DNA of 64,000 nucleotides, from NCBI RefSeq assembly GCF_025770785.1, contig NZ_JANZLA010000010.1, positions 44,239-108,238 on the forward strand. Direction: 5' to 3'. Below are positions 57,437 through 64,000 of this stretch, one piece after another. Below the pieces are notes generated by a model. That model made no database searches and was not told where the DNA came from. It saw only the letters and a program-made list of their open reading frames with translations. Numbering within the stretch: the stretch's first letter is position 1; each line of letters begins with the position of its first letter. The DNA comes from Cellulomonas sp. SG140. Its GTDB lineage: Bacteria; Actinomycetota; Actinomycetes; Actinomycetales; Cellulomonadaceae. Made by a program: the position numbers and the translations under genes.

Positions 57437-58477
57437 TCAGCTGCCGGGTACGACCCGTACGCCAGGGTCGGCCGCGCCGGCGAGCACCTCGCGCACGCGC
57501 GCCACGTCCTGGCCCATGCGATCGCGCAGCTCGTCGACCGACGCGAACCGCAACGTCGGGCGGAGGCGTTCCACCAGCTCCACGGCCACCTCCTCGCCGT
57601 AGAGGTCGAGGTCCGTGCGGTCCAGGACGTAGGCCTCGACGCGGCGCACCACGCCGTCGAACGTCGGGTTGGTCCCGATCGACACCGCGGCAGGCAGCAC
57701 GCGGTCCGGGTCGTCGGGCGACACGGGGGTGCCGTCGGCGCGGGTCAACCGACGCAGCCAGCCGGCGTACACGCCGTCGGCCGGCACCATGCCGGTCGCG
57801 TCGGACGCCAGGTTGGCCGTGGGGTAACCCAGCTCCCGGCCGCGGGCGTCGCCGTGCACCACCAGCCCTCGGATCCGGTGCGGCCGCCCGAGCACGCGCG
57901 CCGCCTGCCGCACGTCGCCCTCGGCGAGCAGCTCCCGCACCCAGGTGGACGACCACCGCCGGCGCAACGGGTCGGCGCTGTGCCCGTCGCCCACGCTGGG
58001 GTCCGCCGTGACGTCCTCCACGACCTCGACGTCGAACCCGTAGCCCCGGCCCAGCCGCGTCATCGCCGCCAGGTCCCCGCCGTTGTCCCGGCCGAAGCGC
58101 ACGTCGCGGCCGACCACCACCGTGCGGGCGTGCAGGCCCTCGACCAGGTACCGGCGGACGAACTCCTCGGGCGACTGCCGGGCGAACTCCAGCGTGTAGG
58201 TGATCAGCAGCACGGCGTCCAGGCCCGTCTCCCCCAGCAGCTCCAACCGGTCGGCGTCGCCGGTCAGGCGGGGTGGCGCGGTCTGCGGGCGGTGCACCTG
58301 CGCGGGGTGCGGCGTGAACGTGACGGCGACGGAGCGGAGTCCCGCGGCGTGCGCGTCCGACGCCAGACGCTGCAGCACACCCGCGTGCCCACGGTGGACA
58401 CCGTCGAAGTTCCCGATGGTGACCACGCTCGGGCCGAAGTCCGCCGGTACCTCGCCCAGCTCCGTCCAGACCTGCAC
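57437..58477 (-). CDS. ribF: Bifunctional riboflavin kinase / FMN adenylyltransferase
   Basis: Makes FMN and FAD from riboflavin. The 346 residues show the N-terminal adenylyltransferase with VVTIGNFDGVHRGHAGVLQR (about 19-38) and VVGRDVRFGRDNGGD, then the flavokinase domain with HGDARGRELGYPTANLASDA, GVYAGWLRR and SIGTNPTFDG, LDLYGEEVAVELVERLRPTL. GTG at 58477 is preceded by AGGAG 5 nt upstream. truB ends 128 nt upstream on the same strand; the gap holds no evident gene. Confidence 0.96.
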   Translation of the reverse strand: MQVWTELGEVPADFGPSVVTIGNFDGVHRGHAGVLQRLASDAHAAGLRSVAVTFTPHPAQVHRPQTAPPRLTGDADRLELLGETGLDAVLLITYTLEFARQSPEEFVRRYLVEGLHARTVVVGRDVRFGRDNGGDLAAMTRLGRGYGFDVEVVEDVTADPSVGDGHSADPLRRRWSSTWVRELLAEGDVRQAARVLGRPHRIRGLVVHGDARGRELGYPTANLASDATGMVPADGVYAGWLRRLTRADGTPVSPDDPDRVLPAAVSIGTNPTFDGVVRRVEAYVLDRTDLDLYGEEVAVELVERLRPTLRFASVDELRDRMGQDVARVREVLAGAADPGVRVVPGS

Positions 58478-58605
58478 GCACGCTCCTGCTCGGGTTCGTC
58501 CTCCGTGGTGGGCGTCCTCGACGCCGGTGCCCAAGCCTGCCACCTGCGCGGGTGTCCGCCGCACCCGGCGACCGCTGCGCCGGTGCAGGTCCTCGTCCAG
58601 GGGAC

Positions 58606-59556
58606 TCAGGCGGGGGCGAAGACCAGGAGGGGTACCGCCCGGCCGCCGCGGTTCTCCAGGAGCGCCACCAGCTCACCGCTCGGGGAGAACGCCGCCACCG
58701 GTCCGCGCGCAGGGACTGCGTCCAGGCGCTGACCGTAGGACAGCGCCTTGGTCTCGGCCTCGCTGAGCTCTCGCGCGGTGAACATGGCCCGCGCTGCGTC
58801 CGCCAGGGGCAGCACGGCGATCGGTCGGTCCGTCGGCGCGGCCTCGAGGACCTCGAGCGGGGTCGCGGCGGCGACGCCGTAGGCACCGACACGGGTCCTG
58901 CGCAGCGCGGTCAGGTGGCCCCCGGTGTCCAGCGCGACCCCCAGGTCGCGTGCCAGCGCGCGGACGTAGGTGCCCGACGAGCAGGTGACCGAGACGTCCA
59001 GGTCGACGACGGGGGTGCCGTCCGGCGCCGACGCCGTGCGCACGTCGAGCACGTCGAACCGGGACACGACCACGTCACGGGCGGCGAGTTCGACCTCTTC
59101 ACCGGCCCGGACCCGCGCGTAGGCACGCTTCCCGTCGACCTTGATCGCGCTGACCGCGCTGGGTACCTGGCTGATCGGTCCGGTCAACGCCGACACGGAG
59201 CGCCGCAGCCGTTCCTCGTCGAGCTCGGCGGCGCCGGCCGTGCCGACCACCTCGCCCTCGGCATCGTCCGTGGTGGTGCTCTGGCCGAGCCGGATGGTCG
59301 CGTCGTAGTCCTTGTCGGAGCCGACCAGGTACGTCAGCAGCCGGGTGCCCCGCCCGACGCCCAGCACGAGGACGCCCGTGGCCATCGGGTCGAGGGTCCC
59401 GGCGTGGCCGACCTTGCGGGTCGCCGCGAGGCGCCGCACCCGGGCCACCACGTCATGGCTGGTCATCCCGGCCGGCTTGTCGACCACCAGCAGACCGTCG
59501 GCGGCGGTCGGCCGCTGGTCGTGCACCCGCGCCGGACGGTCGGGCCGGGCGCTCAT
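58606..59556 (-). CDS. truB: tRNA pseudouridine(55) synthase
   Basis: Isomerises U55 in the tRNA T-loop. The 316 residues carry DGLLVVDKPAGMTSHDVVAR, the catalytic Asp in GHAGTLDPMATGVLVLGVGR (about residue 57), LVGSDKDYDATIRLGQSTTT, QVPSAVSAIKVDGKRAYARV and VTCSSGTYVRALARDLG. The C-terminus has a PUA-like end (FSPSGELVALLENRGG). The ATG overlaps the stop of the HIT/GalT-like gene (ATGA), so the two are co-translated. Confidence 0.96.
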   Translation of the reverse strand: MSARPDRPARVHDQRPTAADGLLVVDKPAGMTSHDVVARVRRLAATRKVGHAGTLDPMATGVLVLGVGRGTRLLTYLVGSDKDYDATIRLGQSTTTDDAEGEVVGTAGAAELDEERLRRSVSALTGPISQVPSAVSAIKVDGKRAYARVRAGEEVELAARDVVVSRFDVLDVRTASAPDGTPVVDLDVSVTCSSGTYVRALARDLGVALDTGGHLTALRRTRVGAYGVAAATPLEVLEAAPTDRPIAVLPLADAARAMFTARELSEAETKALSYGQRLDAVPARGPVAAFSPSGELVALLENRGGRAVPLLVFAPA

Positions 59557-60860
59557 CGTGCGCCTGCGTAGCGCAGCCGGACGGGGCGGCCCGACGTCTC
59601 CTCGCCGATGCGCACCGGGGCGATCGCTCCGGCGTCCCGCAGCCGACGCAGGCCGGCGACCGCGCGGTCGCGCAGCGTGAAGGGGTCGATCGTGTTGACG
59701 TTCACCTTGGTGCCCCCTTCGAACCCCGCGAGCGTCGAGACGCGCCACTTCAGCACGATGCGCCACGGCATCGGCTCGGCCACGTCCGGCGGCCGGTGGT
59801 GCCACTCCTCGTTGCTGGGCGTGTGCACCCCGGACACGGCGTGCAGCGCGTGCACCAGGTCGGACACGGCGCGCACCTCCGCGTCGTCGTGCTCCCAGGG
59901 CAGCTGGTGCTCGCCGGTCGCGTACACCTCGAACGCCGGGTACCGGTGGCCGACGCCGGCGATCGCGACCGCGTGCTCGTTCGCCGCGACCACGAGCCCG
60001 TGGCGCAGCGCGACGTCGAGCACCGCGTGGTTGTACAGGTCCGGCTCGTCGCGCAGCCGCTCACGCTCGCGCTGCACCTGGGGCCCGTGCTCGTCGATGG
60101 CCACCACCTGCTTGTGGAGGTGGTCGAAGGACGCCCCTGCCGGGCGCAGCCAGTTCTGGAAGGCGGCCACGTACAGGGCGTCCGGTCTCGAGCCGTACAG
60201 GTCCTGCACCGTCCGCACCGTCATCGCCATGAACCGGTGGTGCTCGTCCGGCGTCAGCGTCCCCGACCCGGCCAGCTCGTCGTCGAACCGGGCCCCGTCG
60301 ACCAGGTGCCGGCGCGCCACCACCACGTCGTGCGAGCCCGCGAACAGGTCGACCGCACCGGCGAGCGGGTCGTCGGAGCCGCCGGCGGGAGCGGCACCGG
60401 CCGCTGCGCGGGCCCTGAGCACCGCCACGACGTGCGCCCGACCGGCGGGGTCGGCCACGTACCGCGCCGCACGGTCCGCCACGTCGGCGGGCACCACGTA
60501 GCCGTGGTTGGCCCGCCAGTAGTCGACGGAGAGGATCTCGTAGAGGTTCGGGATGCGGCGGACCTCGGCGACGGTCTCACCCAGCGCGGCGGCCGCGACG
60601 TGCTCGATCACGCGCGGCTCCGGATCGCAGACCAGGCGCGCCTTCTCCGGCGGTGTCTCGGTGTATCGGTCCGGGCAGAAGGCGCAGAGCGCGTCGACGC
60701 GTGCCGGGTCGACCGGCGACCGTTGTGCGGGCACGTCCGGCAGCGGGCGGTTGGCCCGGCCGGGCAGGGTCCAGACGGTGGTGCCCGTCAGGGGCGAGAC
60801 CTGCTTGACGGTTCCGTCCGGCAGCCTGCGCAGCGGTTCGGTGTCCGCCTGGGTGGTCAC
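59553..60860 (-). CDS. DUF4921-like protein of the HIT/GalT superfamily
   Basis: A 435-residue protein resembling galactose-1-phosphate uridylyltransferase. A possible metal or fold Cys pair is in ALCAFCPDRYTETPPEKARL (about residue 58); the active-site-like HIT stretch is GASFDHLHKQVVAID (about 245, HxHxQ-like HLHKQ), with AFQNWLRPAG before it and TKVNVNTIDPFTLRDRAV late. It matches what I recall as DUF4921. HIT-type enzymes transfer or cleave nucleoside monophosphates through a histidine; the substrate here is unknown, and a role in sugar-nucleotide or dinucleotide metabolism is equally possible. GTG at 60860 is 5 nt from the rbfA stop; the stop overlaps truB, so it is an integral part of a translation-related operon. 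Confidence 0.7.
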   Translation of the reverse strand: MTTQADTEPLRRLPDGTVKQVSPLTGTTVWTLPGRANRPLPDVPAQRSPVDPARVDALCAFCPDRYTETPPEKARLVCDPEPRVIEHVAAAALGETVAEVRRIPNLYEILSVDYWRANHGYVVPADVADRAARYVADPAGRAHVVAVLRARAAAGAAPAGGSDDPLAGAVDLFAGSHDVVVARRHLVDGARFDDELAGSGTLTPDEHHRFMAMTVRTVQDLYGSRPDALYVAAFQNWLRPAGASFDHLHKQVVAIDEHGPQVQRERERLRDEPDLYNHAVLDVALRHGLVVAANEHAVAIAGVGHRYPAFEVYATGEHQLPWEHDDAEVRAVSDLVHALHAVSGVHTPSNEEWHHRPPDVAEPMPWRIVLKWRVSTLAGFEGGTKVNVNTIDPFTLRDRAVAGLRRLRDAGAIAPVRIGEETSGRPVRLRYAGAR

Positions 60861-60865
60861 GGCTG

Positions 60866-61393
60866 TCAGGCCGTGGGCCCGGCGGCGGGCTCGGCCGTCG
60901 ACGGCGCTGAGGCGTCCGGGCCGGCATCCGCGTCCGGCTCGCCGTCCTCGGGGAGATCGTCGTCCGCGCCGTCCTCCGCCGGACGCCGGTACGGGTCCGA
61001 GTCCCCGGCGTACGACGCACGGGCGGCAAGGGCTGCGACCTCGGCGTCCCGGCGCGCCGCCTCGGACAGCGCGGCCTCGAGGTGGGCGGCCGTCTCCGGC
61101 ACGGCGTCGAGGTGGAACGCTATCGTCGGCGTCAGGCGCAGGCCCGTCGCCTTGCCGACCTCGGAGCGGATCAGCCCCTTGGCGCTCTCGAGCGCGGCGG
61201 CGGAACCCGTCCGCGCCTCGTCGTCCCCGAGCACGGTGTAGAAGACGTCCGCGTGCTGCAGGTCGCCCGTGACGCGCACGTCCGTCACCGTGACGTAGCC
61301 GAGCCGGGGGTCCTTGATCCGGGTGTCGAGCAGCTGGGCGACGACCTGCTGGATGCGGTCCGCGATCTTGCGGGCGCGGGGGCGGTCAGCCAT
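60866..61393 (-). CDS. rbfA: 30S ribosome-binding factor RbfA
   Basis: A late 30S-maturation and cold-shock factor with a single KH-like domain. The 175 residues contain [74 protein letters not shown] and FHLDAVPE. A 55-residue acidic, Pro/Asp-rich tail ([20 protein letters not shown] onward) extends beyond the usual 120-135 residues, as in other actinobacteria. The ATG has AAGGAGG 8 nt upstream. It follows infB, separated by a strong terminator-like hairpin. Confidence 0.96.
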   Translation of the reverse strand: MADRPRARKIADRIQQVVAQLLDTRIKDPRLGYVTVTDVRVTGDLQHADVFYTVLGDDEARTGSAAALESAKGLIRSEVGKATGLRLTPTIAFHLDAVPETAAHLEAALSEAARRDAEVAALAARASYAGDSDPYRRPAEDGADDDLPEDGEPDADAGPDASAPSTAEPAAGPTA

Positions 61394-61491
61394 GCCCTTC
61401 CTCCTTCGTGGTGCCGGCTCACGCCGGGATGTCGGTGCCGAGATGCTCGACGCTCGTCGGTGCCTACGTGGGCAGCACCCGCGCGGACGGG

Positions 61492-61528
61492 ACCGGGCGG
61501 GTCACCCGCGAAAGGTGACCCGCCCGGT
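61492..61528 (-). terminator. 15-bp perfect hairpin after infB
   Basis: ACCGGGCGGGTCACC and GGTGACCCGCCCGGT enclose a CGCGAAA loop (on the + strand), 8 nt beyond the infB stop. It separates infB from rbfA and may attenuate rather than end transcription, since rbfA has no clear promoter of its own. Confidence 0.75.
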
Positions 61529-61536
61529 GCGCGCCG

Positions 61537-64000
61537 TCAGGAGCGCGGCTTCTCGCGCATCTCGAACGTCTCGATGACGTCCTCCACCTGCAGGTCGTTG
61601 AACGACCCGAGGCCGATGCCGCACTCGTAGCCCTCGCGGACCTCGGTGGCGTCGTCCTTGAACCGCTTGAGCGACTCGATGGTGAGGTTGTCGCCGATGA
61701 CGCGGCCGTGCCGGAGCACGCGCGCCTTGGAGTTGCGGCGGATCTCGCCGGAACGGACCAGCGAACCGGCGATGTTGCCGAACTTGGAGGAGCGGAACAC
61801 CTCGCGCACCTCGGCGGTGCCGAGCTGCACCTCCTCGTACTCCGGCTTGAGCATGCCCTTGAGGGCTGCCTCGACGTCGTCGATCGCCTGGTAGATGACC
61901 GAGTAGAAGCGCACGTCGACGCCCTCGCGGTCCGCCAGGTCCTCCACGCGCTCCGCGAACTTCACGTTGAAGCCGATGATGATCGCGTTGTCGACCGTGG
62001 CCAGGTTGACGTCGTTCTGCGTGATGGCACCCACACCACGGTGGATGACCCGCAGGTCGACCTCCTCGCCCACGTCGATCTTGAGCAGCGCGTCCTCCAG
62101 CGCCTCGACGGCACCGGACACGTCGCCCTTGATGACCAGGTTGAGGGTCTCGACCTTGCCCTGGGCGAGCGCCTGGGTGAAGTCCTCGAGGCTGATGCGC
62201 TTGCGGCGCTTGGCCAGGAGGGCGGCACGCTCGGCGGCCTCGCGCTTCTCGGCGATCTGTCGCGCGGTCCGCTCGTCCGGCGCCACCAGGAAGGTGTCGC
62301 CGGCGCTCGGCACGGACGCCAGACCGAGGACCATCACCGGACGAGCCGGACCCGCCTCGGTGACGTTCTCGCCGTGCTCGTCGAACATCGCGCGGACGCG
62401 GCCGTGGGCCGTGCCGGCGACGATCGCGTCCCCGACGTGCAGCGTGCCGGACTGGACCAGCACCGTCGCGACGGCACCGCGGCCGCGGTCGAGGTTGGCC
62501 TCGATCGCCACGCCGCGCGCGTCCTTGTCCGGGTTGGCCCGCAGGTCGAGGGCGGCGTCCGCGGTGAGCAGCACCGCCTCGAGCAGCTGGTCGATACCGG
62601 TGCGCTGCTTGGCGGAGACGTCGACGAACATGGTGTCGCCGCCGTACTCCTCCGCGACCAGGTTGTACTCGGTGAGCTGCTGGCGGATCTTGGCGGGGTT
62701 GGCCCCCTCCTTGTCCACCTTGTTCACGGCGACCACGATCGGCACGCCGGCCGCCTGGGCATGGTTCAGCGCCTCGATCGTCTGCGGCATCACGCCGTCG
62801 TCCGCCGCCACCACGAGGATCGCGATGTCGGTGACCTGGGCACCACGGGCACGCATGGCGGTGAACGCCTCGTGGCCCGGGGTGTCGATGAACGTGATCG
62901 CCCGGTCGACACCCTCGTGCTCGGTGCGCACCTGGTAGGCGCCGATGTGCTGGGTGATGCCGCCGGCCTCGCCCGCCACCACGTCGGTGGAGCGGATCGC
63001 GTCCAGCAGCTTCGTCTTGCCGTGGTCGACGTGGCCCATGACGGTGACCACCGGCGGGCGCGGTGCGAGGTCCTCGTCGGACTCCGCGGCCTCCTCCGCC
63101 TCCAGGTCGATGTCGAAGGACCCGAGCAGCTCGCGGTCCTCCTCCTCCGCCGAGACCATCTCCACGACGTAGCCCAGCTCGGCGCCGAGCGCGTTGAAGG
63201 TGTCCTCGTCCAGGGACTGCGTGGCCGTGGCCATCTCCCCGAGGTGGAAGAGCACCGTGACCAGCGAGGCCGGGTTGGCGTCGATCTTGTCGGCGAAGTC
63301 GTTCAGCGACGAGCCGTGACGCAGGCGCACGACGGTCGAGCCGTTGCCGCGCGGGACGGACACGCCGCCCAGCGACGGCGCCTGCATCTGCTCGAACTCC
63401 TGGCGCTTCGCGCGCTTCGACTTCCGCCCACGGACGGGACGACCGCCGGCACGCCCGAAGGCACCCTGCGTCGAACCACGGCCGGCACCACCGCTACGGC
63501 CACCACCGCCGGGACGACCCGCGAAACCGCCACCGGCACCCGGTGCGCCGCCCGGGGCACCCGGACGACCGCCGGGGCCACCGCGACCGGCGCCACGCCC
63601 CGCGGGGGCCGGACGCTCGCCGGGACGGCCGACACCGCTGGAGGTGCGGCCCGGCATCATGCCCGGGTTCGGACGCGGGCCGCCGGGACGGGGACCCGCG
63701 GGGCGCGGACCGCCCGGACGGTCGCCCGCGGCGGCGGCGGGAGCACCCTCGGTGCGGCGCTCGCCCGGACGCGGCATGCCCTGGGAGGGCGCGAACGGGT
63801 TGTTCCCCGGACGCGGGCCACCCGGGCGCGGGGCGCCGGTGCGGTCACCCTGCCGCGGCATCCCCTGCGAGGGTGCGAACGGGTTGTTGCCCGGACGGGC
63901 CTGCGGCCGCGGACCAGGTGCGGCACCGGGACGGGCCGGTGCGCTGGGCCGCGCGGCGGCGGGTGCAGCCGGTGCCGGCGCCGAGGCCGCGGGACGCGCT
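61537..64000 (-). CDS. infB: Translation initiation factor IF-2 (5' end outside the window)
   Basis: A GTPase that brings fMet-tRNA to the 30S subunit. About 820 residues are visible. The N-terminal part is a long low-complexity Gly/Pro/Arg/Ala region, followed by the IF2-N box ([20 protein letters not shown]), then the G domain: [66 protein letters not shown] and [16 protein letters not shown]. The C-terminal domains end [16 protein letters not shown]. The N-terminal linker contains at least two copies of [13 protein letters not shown] methionine at 63861 is internal, because the same frame stays open to the window edge. Confidence 0.98.
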   Translation of the reverse strand, partial: ARPAASAPAPAAPAAARPSAPARPGAAPGPRPQARPGNNPFAPSQGMPRQGDRTGAPRPGGPRPGNNPFAPSQGMPRPGERRTEGAPAAAAGDRPGGPRPAGPRPGGPRPNPGMMPGRTSSGVGRPGERPAPAGRGAGRGGPGGRPGAPGGAPGAGGGFAGRPGGGGRSGGAGRGSTQGAFGRAGGRPVRGRKSKRAKRQEFEQMQAPSLGGVSVPRGNGSTVVRLRHGSSLNDFADKIDANPASLVTVLFHLGEMATATQSLDEDTFNALGAELGYVVEMVSAEEEDRELLGSFDIDLEAEEAAESDEDLAPRPPVVTVMGHVDHGKTKLLDAIRSTDVVAGEAGGITQHIGAYQVRTEHEGVDRAITFIDTPGHEAFTAMRARGAQVTDIAILVVAADDGVMPQTIEALNHAQAAGVPIVVAVNKVDKEGANPAKIRQQLTEYNLVAEEYGGDTMFVDVSAKQRTGIDQLLEAVLLTADAALDLRANPDKDARGVAIEANLDRGRGAVATVLVQSGTLHVGDAIVAGTAHGRVRAMFDEHGENVTEAGPARPVMVLGLASVPSAGDTFLVAPDERTARQIAEKREAAERAALLAKRRKRISLEDFTQALAQGKVETLNLVIKGDVSGAVEALEDALLKIDVGEEVDLRVIHRGVGAITQNDVNLATVDNAIIIGFNVKFAERVEDLADREGVDVRFYSVIYQAIDDVEAALKGMLKPEYEEVQLGTAEVREVFRSSKFGNIAGSLVRSGEIRRNSKARVLRHGRVIGDNLTIESLKRFKDDATEVREGYECGIGLGSFNDLQVEDVIETFEMREKPRS
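63770..63898. repeat. Internal repeat in the infB low-complexity region
   Basis: The peptide [15 protein letters not shown] is encoded twice, near 63770-63815 and 63850-63898, with period about 84 nt. This is protein-level low complexity, not a CRISPR array. Confidence 0.7.

Noticed and set aside
63770..63898. CRISPR-like repeat
   Set aside because: Only two imperfect units, in frame within infB, encoding a repeated peptide; no spacers or cas genes.

Overview
The window is a gene-dense stretch of chromosome from a very GC-rich actinobacterium. Start codons are mostly GTG or ATG (one TTG, at rpsO), many genes overlap by 4 nt (GTGA or ATGA), and many appear leaderless. Gene content and order resemble Cellulomonas and its relatives; that genus-level guess is inference. 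From memory, the order infB-rbfA-truB-ribF-rpsO-pnp-M16 protease-dapB-thyA-dfrA-dapA-rnj-ftsK-pgsA-clgR-recA-recX-miaB-miaA-dapF-hflX-lexA-LysM-nrdR follows the actinobacterial backbone seen in Mycobacterium. I saw no rRNA, tRNA, CRISPR array, insertion sequence or prophage, and no gene-free stretch exceeds 300 bases.

Layout. 1-2.4 kb: a histidine kinase (cut by the window edge) overlapping a receiver/PP2C response regulator. 2.6-7.7 kb: a HelR/HelD-like RNA polymerase-recycling ATPase, serA, a DUF5302 protein and an aldo/keto reductase. 7.6-10.9 kb: nrdR, a LysM protein, lexA and ldh, with a cluster of LexA boxes. 11-16.4 kb: a DinG-family helicase, hflX, a methyltransferase and dapF. 16.4-21.7 kb: miaA, two YbjN-like genes, an AspT-type transporter and miaB. 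21.8-25.1 kb: rny, recX and recA. 25.4-28.6 kb: an MBL-fold hydrolase, a membrane phosphodiesterase and DUF3046. 28.6-34.4 kb: lhr and nei. 34.5-41.1 kb: clgR, cinA, pgsA, a GGDEF-EAL gene and ftsK. 41.3-43.8 kb: a small ORF and two transporters. 43.9-47.9 kb: rnj, dapA, dfrA and thyA. 48-54.5 kb: an aldehyde dehydrogenase, a GNAT, a small membrane protein, dapB, an AraC-like regulator, a membrane protein and an M16 peptidase. 54.5-64 kb: pnp, rpsO, ribF, truB, a HIT/GalT-like protein, rbfA and infB (5' end outside).

The genes form a few functional groups. DNA-damage response: recA, recX, lexA, the LysM protein, lhr, nei and the DinG-like helicase. Three of these (recA, LysM/lexA, lhr) carry recognisable LexA or PafBC-type (RecA-NDp) promoter elements. 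RNA decay and translation: rny, rnj, pnp, rpsO, rbfA, truB, infB, miaA, miaB and hflX. Lysine/diaminopimelate and thymidylate synthesis: dapA, dapB, dapF, thyA and dfrA.

The most interesting signals are regulatory and contextual rather than a new gene system. They are: two stacked damage promoters before recA and PafBC-like motifs before the LysM gene and lhr; a 36-bp divergent leaderless promoter between miaA and a YbjN-like gene; a HIT/GalT-like gene in the rbfA-truB slot where many actinobacteria carry a DHH phosphoesterase; a GGDEF-EAL gene overlapping the ftsK stop codon; and a 38-codon leaderless ORF coupled to a transporter. I found no convincing evidence of a wholly undescribed multi-gene system.
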